This document shows positions 25,097 to 32,307 of a DNA stretch of 45,619 nt, piece by piece; within the stretch, counting starts at the first letter, position 1; each line of letters starts with the position of its first letter. Under the pieces are notes generated by a model, which did not search any database, was not told the DNA's origin, and worked only from the letters and a program-made list of their open reading frames with translations. The position numbers and the translations under genes were made by a program. This DNA comes from an uncultured Spirochaetaceae bacterium (GTDB lineage: Bacteria > Spirochaetota > Spirochaetia > Treponematales > Treponemataceae). The DNA is taken from contig CADCLG010000041.1 in NCBI GenBank assembly GCA_902802305.1, positions 1 to 45,619 on the forward strand, in the 5' to 3' direction.

Positions 25097-25298
25097 TTTC
25101 CTTTTCCTCCCACTCTTTTTTCGCACAGCCGTACATTACCATTTTTTTAATGCCGCACTGACAAACCACCGCCGGAACAGCTCCGGCAAAAGGACAATGA
25201 CCGTACACCCTTTCCGCACATTGATTGTTTTCGCTCACCGCGCAGAAACTGTAGCAGGCTTCTTTTTTGTCGTTATTGTAATCAACAAATCTGATCAT
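25083..25298 (-). CDS. Small Cys-rich protein
   Basis: A 71-residue protein with eight Cys (ACYSFC, NQCAER, HCPF, VVCQCG, YGCAKK), suggesting one or two metal sites. GGAGG precedes the ATG at 25298. Its 3' end overlaps the lipase start by 14 bp. No family is recognised. Confidence 0.55.
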   Translation of the reverse strand: MIRFVDYNNDKKEACYSFCAVSENNQCAERVYGHCPFAGAVPAVVCQCGIKKMVMYGCAKKEWEEKENEAE

Positions 25299-25310
25299 AT
25301 TGTCCTCCTG

Positions 25311-25332
25311 TTACTACTTTTGAAAGTAGTAA
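25311..25332. repeat. Palindrome TTACTACTTT-TG-AAAGTAGTAA, copy 1
   Basis: A perfect 10-bp inverted repeat around TG, located between a stop codon (25333) and the ribosome site of the next minus-strand gene. A related 18-bp copy is at 27954-27971 and a partial copy at 30455-30470. It may be an operator for a phage regulator. Confidence 0.6.
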
Positions 25333-25494
25333 CTATTCAAGTCTTTTGAATAAAATCATTAAGGCAAATACAAACCTCTTACCGAGTGGCATTTCCTTAA
25401 TCTGATCATAAAGAACGCCCTGAGCTTTTACATAAGCATCCTTTACTTTTTTATTCACACTTTTTCTAATTTTTCTGTCGTTCTTTCCGCTCAT
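25333..25494 (-). CDS. 53-residue basic hypothetical protein
   Basis: A short frame from ATG 25494 to TAG 25333. It has 14 Lys/Arg in the N-terminal part (MSGKNDRKIRKSVNKKVKDA) and a hydrophobic C-terminal end (GKRFVFALMILFKRLE). GAGAGGTAAAGG precedes the start, and it follows the HNH gene by 3 bp. It looks like a real small phage protein, perhaps membrane- or nucleic-acid-binding; function unknown. Confidence 0.65.
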   Translation of the reverse strand: MSGKNDRKIRKSVNKKVKDAYVKAQGVLYDQIKEMPLGKRFVFALMILFKRLE

Positions 25495-25497
25495 CCT

Positions 25498-26280
25498 TTA
25501 CCTCTCAGCCGTTTTTCTTTGCAGCTCACGAATCCGGCTTTTTATCATCGCCATAATAACACCGCATTTTGTAGATGCAGCATCATCAAACAATAATTTT
25601 TCGTGATTAAGAACGCTTAAAATCGACCTCTTAATCAACATCAAATTTTCAATCCTGCAATCCTGTCTATTGCCGTTTAGAAAAATCAGGCAGGAATCTT
25701 CCGGAATCTTGCCGTTTTCTTTCTGCCAGACAATCCGGTGTTTTAATTCCCATGTTTTAGGCTCTGCAACCTTAACCTTAATGTAACCGTCATCAACAAT
25801 TACCTCAGTTCCTACCGGCTGCCAGTTATGCGGACGATGCCCCTTTTTGAACCATCCTTTTTCACAGCCTGGAGCGCAAACCCCTTTTTTCCCCTTGTTT
25901 GCGCTGATATGACCTTTTGGAAACCTCATATCAACGCCGCAAGGAAGATGATGCGCATGGCACCAGCCGCGCACCTGGCTCACAGAAAAATCTGTTCCAA
26001 AGTAAGTGTTTAATTTTTTAGTAGTAACCGAAAAATTAAAACCTTTCCGGTTGTTAATCAGCCATTTAATTTGCTCAGGAGTAAAAAGCAAAGCCTTTGA
26101 GCCGTCATATTTATAACCGCTCCTGATTTTATATCTGCTCATCGTAGCTTTTACTTTTCCAGCAGATAATTCAGTTCTAAAACGCTCATTAAAAAGCCTT
26201 GTAATTTCTTCAAGCGGCTTTCCGGGCGCAGTTTCCCTGATATAATCCACCATTTCAGAAGTCCAGATTCTAGCACCCAT
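25498..26280 (-). CDS. HNH endonuclease-like protein of the packaging block
   Basis: Start at 26280 (MGARIWTSEMVDYIRE, 260 residues) after GGAGG. Two helix-turn-helix-like segments lie at ~10-45 and ~65-105. The HNH core is at ~185-225: ELKHRIVWQKENGKIP, CLIFLNGNRQDCRIENLMLI, matching the HNH_3 pattern. HNH proteins next to terminase genes are known to help cos cleavage in several phages (HK97 gp74 is an example). It could alternatively be a free-standing homing endonuclease. Confidence 0.8.
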   Translation of the reverse strand: MGARIWTSEMVDYIRETAPGKPLEEITRLFNERFRTELSAGKVKATMSRYKIRSGYKYDGSKALLFTPEQIKWLINNRKGFNFSVTTKKLNTYFGTDFSVSQVRGWCHAHHLPCGVDMRFPKGHISANKGKKGVCAPGCEKGWFKKGHRPHNWQPVGTEVIVDDGYIKVKVAEPKTWELKHRIVWQKENGKIPEDSCLIFLNGNRQDCRIENLMLIKRSILSVLNHEKLLFDDAASTKCGVIMAMIKSRIRELQRKTAER

Positions 26281-26569
26281 GCTTTCCGCCTCCGCCATTA
26301 TCATCAGTCAGGTATTTTCCTGTACTGGTATTTTTTGGAACAAGCATTTCAGGAAGCTCACCCTTACCGGCATTCCCCAGAATTTCTTCCCGAAGTTTTA
26401 GAGCTTCAATCTGAGTTTTTCCGTTCTGAATAATACTCTTAGCGATATTATTTACCGCCTGAGCGCGCTTAATCTGTTTATCCATCTCTTTTTCGCTTAA
26501 CTCGTCATTCATTAAGCCTTCAAGACACATAAACAGATGATCGTTTAAATCACATAAACTGTTTTTCAT
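26270..26569 (-). CDS. Small helical protein upstream of HNH gene
   Basis: A 99-residue protein, mostly helical (LEGLMNDELSEKEMDKQIKRAQAVNNIAKSII, TQIEALKLREEIL) with a flexible G/K-rich end. It overlaps the HNH gene start by 11 bp. Proteins of this shape commonly sit before HNH genes in phages and are uncharacterised. Confidence 0.6.
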   Translation of the reverse strand: MKNSLCDLNDHLFMCLEGLMNDELSEKEMDKQIKRAQAVNNIAKSIIQNGKTQIEALKLREEILGNAGKGELPEMLVPKNTSTGKYLTDDNGGGGKHGC

Positions 26570-26598
26570 TTTTTAGCCTTCTTGTTGTTTTTATTTTT

Positions 26599-27246
26599 TT
26601 AGCGATTATCACCGCTTCCGTGAATCACACCTCGCGCAGCTCTGGAAGCAAGTTTATCAAGATTTCCCTGCATAACCTCTTCCAGGTCCAGACTGAGCAA
26701 AGTAGAAATTTCAGCCACGAACCAGCATACATCGCCAAGTTCCTTTTTAATTTCCTCGCGTCTGTCTCCGTCAATAATTCCGTTTGCATCGCGAACCGCC
26801 TTAGCAAACTTTCCGCTGACTTCTCCAGCTTCCTCAGCAAGCCCCATGACCGGATAACGAAAATCTCCGTTTTCCATTCCCATGTAACAAGCTGTCTCAT
26901 GCGCCTTTTTCTGATACTCGTTGATTTCCAAGCTCATTTTATAACCCCTATTTTTTGCTGCTCGACCGCCCAGGATGCCGGAATTACCTTGTTTTTCCGC
27001 CGCTCGACCGCCGTATGCGCTTTTTTTTAAAAAAAATTTTTTAGATTTTACACCTTCATCTTCAATGCCGTACTCCTTTTTTATCTCCTCCAGATTTATT
27101 CCGATGAAAAATCCAGCTCTAAAAATTGACTGTTCAACAGAATTATCAATCGGAGCATTCGCAAAACCATCAGTTTTTTTTTGCCATTCCTCCGGTAGTT
27201 TCTTCTGTCTCCACTCTTCAAAAAAGTTCTCGGTATTCAAAGCCAT
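26599..27246 (-). CDS. MazG-type nucleotide pyrophosphohydrolase with unusual N-terminal extension
   Basis: The C-terminal ~112 residues (from MSLEINEYQKKAHETA) are MazG-like: GLAEEAGEVSGKFAKAVRD and the E-E-I-K-K-E-L-G-D-V-C-W-F motif, an (d)NTP pyrophosphohydrolase of the all-alpha fold. Residues 1-~105 are a separate domain with a Lys-rich stretch encoded by runs of A and T (27021-27044) and a duplicated GGRAA.K.G motif. The MazG part could also start at 26938 after GGGG. The two parts may be a fusion or the result of frame slippage. Confidence 0.75.
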   Translation of the reverse strand: MALNTENFFEEWRQKKLPEEWQKKTDGFANAPIDNSVEQSIFRAGFFIGINLEEIKKEYGIEDEGVKSKKFFLKKSAYGGRAAEKQGNSGILGGRAAKNRGYKMSLEINEYQKKAHETACYMGMENGDFRYPVMGLAEEAGEVSGKFAKAVRDANGIIDGDRREEIKKELGDVCWFVAEISTLLSLDLEEVMQGNLDKLASRAARGVIHGSGDNR

Positions 27247-27284
27247 AGTTAAATCCTCTCAAAAGCTCCGTCAGAAGCAACAGC

Positions 27285-27488
27285 TTAAAACGGACTTTCC
27301 CTGATATACACCTTGCCTTTTTCGCAGATGATCGCGCAAGGTAAAAAAGCCTCTTGCAGCTTGTAACCAAAACTGCCGTCCTCATCAATGTCAGGAACCT
27401 GTTCAGAACTTAAAATAAAAAGCTCTTCCTGAGCTTTTCCCTCATGGCAAAGTTCAGTTAATTTTTCGCAAGCCTCAGCAATTTTCAT
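27285..27488 (-). CDS. Hypothetical protein
   Basis: A 67-residue acidic protein with an N-terminal helix (CEKLTELCHEGKAQEELFIL) and a C-terminal beta-like part (AIICEKGKVYIRESPF). Its ATG overlaps the stop of the upstream gene (4 bp), and AGGTAAG precedes it. No family is recognised. Confidence 0.5.
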   Translation of the reverse strand: MKIAEACEKLTELCHEGKAQEELFILSSEQVPDIDEDGSFGYKLQEAFLPCAIICEKGKVYIRESPF

Positions 27489-27700
27489 TTCTTACCTCGC
27501 TTAATAAGTTTTTTAATAAACTTTATGCAGCTCATAATTAACAGCATAAAGAAAAACTCTGGCCAGAAAGCCATACAGAAAGCAATCAGTAGTTTCTCAT
27601 CCTTTTCTTCAACGTTGAACCATTTTCGCACAACAAAATAACATGAGAAAGAACCGATAATAACAGCTGCTATCGCTGTAATTTCCTGCCACCCCATCAA
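27485..27700 (-). CDS. Two-helix membrane protein
   Basis: A 71-residue protein with hydrophobic segments ~6-24 (ITAIAAVIIGSFSCYFVV) and ~39-58 (LIAFCMAFWPEFFFMLLIM) and a strongly basic end (KFIKKLIKRGKK). Small two-helix proteins with this charge pattern are often holins, but the position in the packaging block is unusual for one. It overlaps both neighbours by 4 bp. Confidence 0.55.
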   Translation of the reverse strand: MMGWQEITAIAAVIIGSFSCYFVVRKWFNVEEKDEKLLIAFCMAFWPEFFFMLLIMSCIKFIKKLIKRGKK

Positions 27701-27942
27701 TAAGTCCTATATCCATGATAAAGCACGCAGAGCTTCCCTTCGTACACGCTGAAAAGTTCTACATACAAAAATCCAGGTTTACACCAGTATTTAGCAGCCA
27801 TTTCACGCACCTCAGCTTCGTCAGTCCGCTTGTATTTTCTGCCAACCATCACACCTTTTATATCAATAGCCCGCAGCCAGATGTCGCTGTCATTCTCAGC
27901 CAGACACTTCCGCCGCTCAGCTTCCATCACCATTTCAAGCAA
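27697..27942 (-). CDS. Hypothetical protein with TTG start
   Basis: An 81-residue protein. The TTG at 27942 has GGAGG 9-10 nt upstream; the next ATG (27933) is spaced worse. Sequence: helical, charged N-terminus (MEAERRKCLAE) and a beta-rich C-terminus (GFLYVELFSVYEGKLCVLYHGYR). A palindrome (27954-27971) lies directly before its ribosome site. Confidence 0.5.
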   Translation of the reverse strand: MLEMVMEAERRKCLAENDSDIWLRAIDIKGVMVGRKYKRTDEAEVREMAAKYWCKPGFLYVELFSVYEGKLCVLYHGYRTY

Positions 27943-27953
27943 AATAAACCTCC

Positions 27954-27971
27954 ACTACTTTCAAAAGTAGT
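27954..27971. repeat. Palindrome ACTACTTT-CA-AAAGTAGT, copy 2
   Basis: A perfect 8-bp inverted repeat, the reverse-orientation relative of 25311-25332, directly upstream of a GGAGG ribosome site for the minus-strand gene 27697-27942. Confidence 0.6.
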
Positions 27972-27984
27972 ACAACTTTTTAAA

Positions 27985-28206
27985 TAAAAATGGGCGACCA
28001 AACATATAACACCGCCCTGAGACATACAGATTTCCGGAAAATCTGCACGCTGTTACATCTCATCCGCATTTATTCTGCCACCTTTTCAGCGGCCGGTTAG
28101 TCGCTCCGCCCCGATCTAACGAGCTTCTAAAGAGCTAGCGTCCACGTCTCCAATCTAACCGATATTTATCACCAGCCCCACCTAGTATCCAGCTGGAATA
28201 AAATCC
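27985..28206 (-). other. Structured non-coding leader or small RNA (candidate)
   Basis: About 220 bp without a convincing gene. On the minus strand it holds CGGTTAG...CTAACCG (7-bp arms about 60 nt apart) with smaller hairpins inside, a perfect CAGATTT-loop-AAATCTG hairpin near 28030-28050, and a GGGCG...CGCCC stem followed by ATTTTTATTT (near 27985-28016), which resembles a terminator. It could be an RNA leader or an independent RNA; it is not a canonical tRNA. Confidence 0.35.
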
Positions 28207-28449
28207 TTATGCACACTCTGGAAGCTCACTCCACGCAACTACATGACTGCATCCGCTTCCAACCTTTCCGGAATGTACCGTAGTCAATCTACAGTCAATC
28301 TCCCAGAACCGCTCACCCTTAAACAAATCGTATTCCGCAGTACAAACCATTCTTTTTCCGTCATCATCCACCACGGTAACCAGGTAAACACCCGGAATAG
28401 CCGGATAAACCTCCGCACCCTTCTGGCTAATATAAACCCACTTAATCAT
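28207..28449 (-). CDS. Hypothetical protein
   Basis: An 80-residue beta-rich protein (IPGVYLVTVVDDDGKRMVCTAEYD, RFWEIDCRL, VVAWSELPECA). The pattern W...LP..G.Y.VTV.D...R....A.Y and a terminal V.AW.ELP is common in small phage proteins of unknown role (DUF551-like flavour). It overlaps nothing and follows the zinc-ribbon gene by 2 bp. Confidence 0.6.
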   Translation of the reverse strand: MIKWVYISQKGAEVYPAIPGVYLVTVVDDDGKRMVCTAEYDLFKGERFWEIDCRLTTVHSGKVGSGCSHVVAWSELPECA

Positions 28450-28451
28450 TC

Positions 28452-28889
28452 TTAATTCTCCCCACGTAAAATATGACTTTTTGAAATCCGTGTTGTATCA
28501 CATATTTTTCCAATTTTCAAAGTTTTTACCGTAGTTATATGAGCAACCACATCCAACTGACAGCCACCGCAGCTCATTCTCACCTCGTCACCATTCCGCT
28601 GGACATAAACTTTATGGTCACAGTTCGGACACCTTATAATCAATCTGTCACCACTCTGAATTTCCGGCGGAATCGCCTGCAACAAAGAACGAGCTTTTTC
28701 CATACCTGGATGACTTAAATTATGAAAAAAATCAAAATCAGCATCCGCCTTGTCAATTTTCACATTCACACTTTTAGCAGGCGCAGGCTCTACATTGCTT
28801 CCAGTCTCCGGCGGCTTAATCTCAATATCCATCTTATCAGCCCTCTTAATCGGCTGATAACCATTTCCGTTATTTATAAACACATTCAT
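28452..28889 (-). CDS. Zinc-ribbon protein
   Basis: A 145-residue protein with a four-Cys ribbon near residues 90-115 (CPNCDHKVYVQRNG and MSCGGCQL). The N-terminal half is polar. The ribbon suggests nucleic-acid or protein binding. It starts 3 bp after the upstream gene ends. Exact role unknown. Confidence 0.6.
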   Translation of the reverse strand: MNVFINNGNGYQPIKRADKMDIEIKPPETGSNVEPAPAKSVNVKIDKADADFDFFHNLSHPGMEKARSLLQAIPPEIQSGDRLIIRCPNCDHKVYVQRNGDEVRMSCGGCQLDVVAHITTVKTLKIGKICDTTRISKSHILRGEN

Positions 28890-28892
28890 TTC

Positions 28893-29147
28893 TTAATCTC
28901 TCCTGATTTTATAAATCTTTAATGAACCATCAGAATTATAAAGTGGTGTTGTATGTCCTTCTCTTGTAATTATGTAAGCAACACCGGTTTCTTTGTCTAA
29001 AATCACGCTATATCCGTATTCTTGCTGAATCGGAATAAAATTTTTATTTTCATTTTGATGTTCTGGAAGAAAAATCAAAATTCCACCAATAGATAAAACA
29101 ATAATAAAAAAAGTCAAAATTGCAGTAAAAATCCAAATTTTTCTCAT
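28893..29147 (-). CDS. Single-pass membrane or secreted protein
   Basis: An 84-residue AT-rich gene. Residues 5-27 form one hydrophobic segment (WIFTAILTFFIIVLSIGGILIF); the rest is a small extracytoplasmic-type domain (YGYSVILDKETGVAYIITREGHTTPLYN). It overlaps the next gene by 4 bp. Composition is more AT-rich than the packaging genes around it, suggesting recent gain. Confidence 0.55.
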   Translation of the reverse strand: MRKIWIFTAILTFFIIVLSIGGILIFLPEHQNENKNFIPIQQEYGYSVILDKETGVAYIITREGHTTPLYNSDGSLKIYKIRRD

Positions 29148-29368
29148 GCTTCATCTTCCTCTTTTTTATAAGCTACCAATTTTTCTTTTCTGCATTCTGG
29201 CGCAATTTTTACCAGAATTCTTATGAGAATCCTGATAGCAAGAATCATTAAATCAATTTTTATGCGCATCTCAGGCTTAAAGGTGGATGAACTTTTGCTG
29301 TACTTTGCACGAATTGAATCTAAATGTCTTTTCCATGCTTCTTCTTCTGTAACTCGAATTATCATCAC
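29144..29368 (-). CDS. Hypothetical helical protein
   Basis: A 74-residue protein with a charged N-terminus (VTEEEAWKRHLDSIRAKY), a hydrophobic middle (LMILAIRILIRILVKI) and an acidic end. The middle may be an amphipathic or membrane helix. It overlaps both neighbours by 4 bp. Confidence 0.5.
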   Translation of the reverse strand: MMIIRVTEEEAWKRHLDSIRAKYSKSSSTFKPEMRIKIDLMILAIRILIRILVKIAPECRKEKLVAYKKEEDEA

Positions 29369-29568
29369 TTAATCCTTTTAGCCCTCTCAATAAGCTCCAG
29401 GAGCTTCGGATTTTCAATCTTTACCATACCGTTAAAAGTCAGAAAGCTCACAAACTCATCAATGAGCTTTTTCTGAGCCTGGCAAAGTCCTTCAAGCTCT
29501 ATTATCCTTTTCAGATAACCGGCTTCAATGCCGGTCCGCCGACGGCGAACAATATAAGGATCTCTCAT
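29365..29568 (-). CDS. Hypothetical small helical protein
   Basis: A 67-residue protein with an N-terminal basic stretch (RRRRTGIE) and two helices (YLKRIIELEGLCQAQKKLIDEF and ENPKLLELIERAKRI). It overlaps the terminase-like gene by 4 bp. No family is recognised. Confidence 0.5.
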   Translation of the reverse strand: MRDPYIVRRRRTGIEAGYLKRIIELEGLCQAQKKLIDEFVSFLTFNGMVKIENPKLLELIERAKRIK

Positions 29569-30236
29569 TCAGCTTTCTCCATCGCATCGCTCACAATGTC
29601 GCGCAGATTGTCTTCCTGGGAATATCTGCCCTTCATGTTTTCAATTCCGTTTATAATCTGATTTTTTGAATCCATGATTGCAGCCGTTATATCATCACTT
29701 AAAAGATTTTTGATTTTATTTCGCGCAGTTTCCGCATCTGCCTGAACATACGCAACCGCCTGATCTGCAATTCTTTCCGGAAGGTCCAGCAGCTTATTCA
29801 TTAAAGCCTCTAAAAAACCAAAAACGCTGGCCTGAACAAAATCCTTAGGAATCTGTTCTAACCGGCGTTCCTGAATACGCTGTTCCTTTTCATCTGCAAC
29901 AGTCAGATCCTTAACAATCTTTGTGTACCGTTCTACATTGGCCATGCTTCCATGCTGCTGGATCAGTTCGCGCATCGTCAGATTAAGAAGTTCGCCGGCT
30001 ACACCGTTCCTATCAGTCTCCAGATTCTTTGGACCGGCCGCAGCTTTTTTGACCGCTCCCACTTCAATCTGATTTCCGAAAGTTTCAAACTCATTTTGAC
30101 TTCGCAACTTCGCCTGGTGTTTATCCAGGTAACGCCTGTTCACAGGATTATCAGTATCAAGTTTTCCCGCAGAGTTCTGAACAAGAGACTTATTTTTTAT
30201 TCCGATGCAGATTGCCGAACGATTCACGCCGGCCAT
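29565..30236 (-). CDS. Putative terminase small subunit / DNA-binding packaging protein
   Basis: The 223-residue protein has an N-terminal winged-helix-like segment (NRSAICIGIKNKSLVQNSAGKLDTDNPVNRRYLD), the GKLDTDNPVN pattern seen in Nu1-type small terminases, and a long helical C-terminal part (residues ~80-220) that could oligomerise. It is the first gene of the packaging unit and has cosB-like repeats upstream (30308-30355). The small-subunit role is inferred. Confidence 0.6.
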   Translation of the reverse strand: MAGVNRSAICIGIKNKSLVQNSAGKLDTDNPVNRRYLDKHQAKLRSQNEFETFGNQIEVGAVKKAAAGPKNLETDRNGVAGELLNLTMRELIQQHGSMANVERYTKIVKDLTVADEKEQRIQERRLEQIPKDFVQASVFGFLEALMNKLLDLPERIADQAVAYVQADAETARNKIKNLLSDDITAAIMDSKNQIINGIENMKGRYSQEDNLRDIVSDAMEKAE

Positions 30237-30307
30237 GCTTGCAAATACTAGCGCACTTTTTATGCTTTTTTGGCAGTTTTTCTGTTGTTTTATGTCATTT
30301 TAACATC

Positions 30308-30355
30308 ATTGTTTAATTTTAACAAGTGCAAGTTTAACTATTGTTTAATCTTAAC
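30308..30355. repeat. cosB-like direct repeats
   Basis: ATTGTTTAATTTTAAC (30308-30323) and ATTGTTTAATCTTAAC (30340-30355) are 15/16 identical and 32 bp apart, i.e. three helical turns. They lie 70-120 bp upstream of the small-terminase candidate. In lambda, repeated R sites bound by gpNu1 occupy the same place. Confidence 0.5.
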
Positions 30356-30380
30356 CAGAACATGACACACAAATGACAAA

Positions 30381-30420
30381 AGGCAGGGCGCGCCGACTAA
30401 TTGCACCCAGCCACCCCCGT
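30381..30420. other. GC-rich island, cos-site candidate
   Basis: A 40-bp GC-rich island (with GGCGCGCC and a C-rich stretch) in otherwise AT-rich non-coding DNA, just beyond the cosB-like repeats. This is where a GpA-type terminase would nick in lambda order. The nick site itself cannot be read from sequence. Confidence 0.3.
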
Positions 30421-30473
30421 CTGACAGTACCTTTTTGCAACTGATTGAATACCGACTACTTTTGAAAGTAATA

Positions 30474-30607
30474 AAAAACGTAAAATGTAAAAGTAAAAAA
30501 CAGAGTTTAAAAGTATTTGCTTATATAAACGAGTTTTCTTAATTTTTCAAAACTCGTTTAATACAAAAATACTTTTTTATAACTTTTTTACATTTACATT
30601 TACGTTT
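30474..30607. repeat. Large AT-rich imperfect inverted repeat (attP or operator candidate)
   Basis: Three nested arms match: AAAACGTAAA...TTTACGTTTT outside, AAAAGTATTT...AAATACTTTT inside, and AAACGAGTTTT...AAAACTCGTTT innermost. AAACGAGTTT recurs at 30707-30716. It lies between the integrase 3' end and the packaging block, a usual place for attP. With the terminator and cos-like DNA it fills the 590-bp gene-free stretch 30237-30825. Confidence 0.5.
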
Positions 30608-30732
30608 TGACCTATGGATTTATATATATATTTAACTTTTTATTCTTATATTTAAGATTCTAAAGGTGTAAAAAAGATAAATTTAAATTTAAAGAATTTA
30701 AACGAGTTTCCTATTGGAAGCTGGCAAAGAGT

Positions 30733-30776
30733 AAACGCCGTGATTCAATGGTTTTCCCATAAAATCAACGGCGTTT
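30733..30776. terminator. Terminator-like hairpin after integrase
   Basis: AAACGCCGTGATT and AATCAACGGCGTTT pair with a single bulge across an 17-nt loop; T-runs flank both sides (TTTTT on plus). It lies 50 bp past the integrase stop. Confidence 0.65.
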
Positions 30777-30825
30777 TTAACGAAAATCGTGTTCAAAAAT
30801 AAAAATAGCCCCTGCAAAAAATCGC

Positions 30826-32016
30826 CTACTCGCCGAAAAAATCAAGCATTTTCTGATTTTTCTGAGCCAGCGCGTGCAAAGTTTCAGTTAATTCATTGCG
30901 TGTATAATAATCAGTCATTTCAATCTGAGCGTGGCCGACCATCTTTCTGACAAGTTCGCCATCATAGAGCTGGCGCATCCTGGTAACATAAGTATAACGC
31001 AAACTGTGCATCGTAATTTTCCGGCCGCTGGTGTCAATTCCGGCTTTTTTTACAGCTCTATGAAATATGTCTTCGATGTAGTCCATGTGATAACAGTTCT
31101 CCGACGGTGGAAGCTCAAAGCATTTTCTGATTCCGCCAAACTGCTGGTAAGTGCGTTTGCAGCTCCAGTGCGTAAACAAAAGTTCGTCGCCTTTTTTGCC
31201 TGTTTCGTCAATGTAATTCTGCAACAGTTGAGCCGTCGCCGGAGGAATTAAGGCAATGCGCCATTTTTTATCTTCCATGCTTCCCAGCTTATTATAAGAG
31301 TTCCGTTTATCAGTATGCCTGTCTAAAAAACCGTTTACCAGAATGGCCGATTCTTTCAGGTAGAGCTGTTCAGGCGTAAATGCACGAGCTTCGCTGATTC
31401 TAAGTCCGGCAGAAAGTGTAAGCAGCAGGAGAAGGAAAGAGGCTCTATCAGGAAAGTTTTCAGGCTTAAAAAGAGCTTCGATTTCGGCAAGCGTCAAAAT
31501 ATCTGCTTTTTTGGATTTCTGAACAAACCGCTCGAACCGCGGCGGATTTACTTCGATTCCGCTCCAGATAGCTTCGGTGTAAAGATCTTCAATCGTCGTT
31601 ATATATTGATTTTTCCAGGATGCGGATGTATCGCTCATTAAAAGCAGATGTCTGAGAAGTTTTGTAGCTGTCAGGTCGCGAATATCCATATCGCCAAAAT
31701 CCCGGATAATATAACGAATATACATCCGCTTTATTTTCAGCGTGTTTTCCTTGATTGATTTCCCCAGTTGTTCACGCCTTAGATAATTCATGCTTCCAGG
31801 AACGAACATTGCAGCTGCAATATCCTTGATCAGCGGACTTACAAGGCTTTGAGGCTGCAAGGCTGAAACATACAGCTCAGCTTCACGCTTTGACTTGCAT
31901 TTTTTGCAGGCTTTCTGAATCTGCTTTGTATGGTCAGCATTCCAATACCAGTAATACCAGTTATATTTTGTTTTTCCGTTTTTAACGCTTTTTTTCTTGA
32001 AAATATGATATTCCAT
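30826..32016 (-). CDS. int: Tyrosine recombinase integrase
   Basis: A 396-residue integrase. The N-terminus holds a K/C-rich Arm-type segment (QKACKKCKSKREAELYV). The SAM-like core-binding domain is at ~85-165. Catalytic residues are readable: Arg in LSAGLRISEARAF (~205), H-x-x-R in MHSLRYTYVTR (~338-341), His in MVGHAQIEMT (~360) and the nucleophile Tyr in DYYTR (~369). It performs site-specific integration/excision or could resolve plasmid dimers. It is divergent from the early operon, downstream of the repressor. Confidence 0.92.
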   Translation of the reverse strand: MEYHIFKKKSVKNGKTKYNWYYWYWNADHTKQIQKACKKCKSKREAELYVSALQPQSLVSPLIKDIAAAMFVPGSMNYLRREQLGKSIKENTLKIKRMYIRYIIRDFGDMDIRDLTATKLLRHLLLMSDTSASWKNQYITTIEDLYTEAIWSGIEVNPPRFERFVQKSKKADILTLAEIEALFKPENFPDRASFLLLLLTLSAGLRISEARAFTPEQLYLKESAILVNGFLDRHTDKRNSYNKLGSMEDKKWRIALIPPATAQLLQNYIDETGKKGDELLFTHWSCKRTYQQFGGIRKCFELPPSENCYHMDYIEDIFHRAVKKAGIDTSGRKITMHSLRYTYVTRMRQLYDGELVRKMVGHAQIEMTDYYTRNELTETLHALAQKNQKMLDFFGE

Positions 32017-32035
32017 TTAATTTTTCCTCAAAAAT

Positions 32036-32290
32036 ATTGAGTTTTTATTGAGTTTTTGCCCGATTTCCAATCAATCAATTAAACGTAAATATCCGTAAAT
32101 CTATATAATATATAACTTTATTAAATCCGAAAAATAACGGCATTACGTCTGGCGATTGTTTGCAAATCAATAGGGCTTATACCCATATAACTCTTTTCTC
32201 CTGTTTTTCTTATAGGAAAAAGGCGACAAGTTTTCGTTTCTTTTCGCCCTAGTGGTTAATTTTTATTGAGTTTTCATTGAGTTTTTACCC
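32036..32290. repeat. Repeated ATTGAGTTTTT boxes flanking a non-coding region
   Basis: A 26-bp unit with two ATTGAGTTTT boxes occurs at 32036-32061 and again, with 2 changes, at 32265-32290. A further inverted copy makes a perfect 14-bp stem (32272-32285 with 32294-32307) touching the repressor stop. The 290-bp stretch between integrase and repressor has no gene. The boxes could be integrase arm sites or sites of a regulator. Confidence 0.6.
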
Positions 32291-32307
32291 TAGAAAACTC
32301 AATGAAA

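Noticed and set aside
26930..27020. CRISPR-like repeat (GGCGGTCGAGC twice)
   Set aside because: Only two short copies inside a reading frame; no regular spacers.
28080..28165. Possible tRNA on the minus strand
   Set aside because: Stems with CGGTTAG/CTAACCG exist, but no T-loop TTCGANTC, no canonical D-arm and no CCA-proximal acceptor stem are visible.
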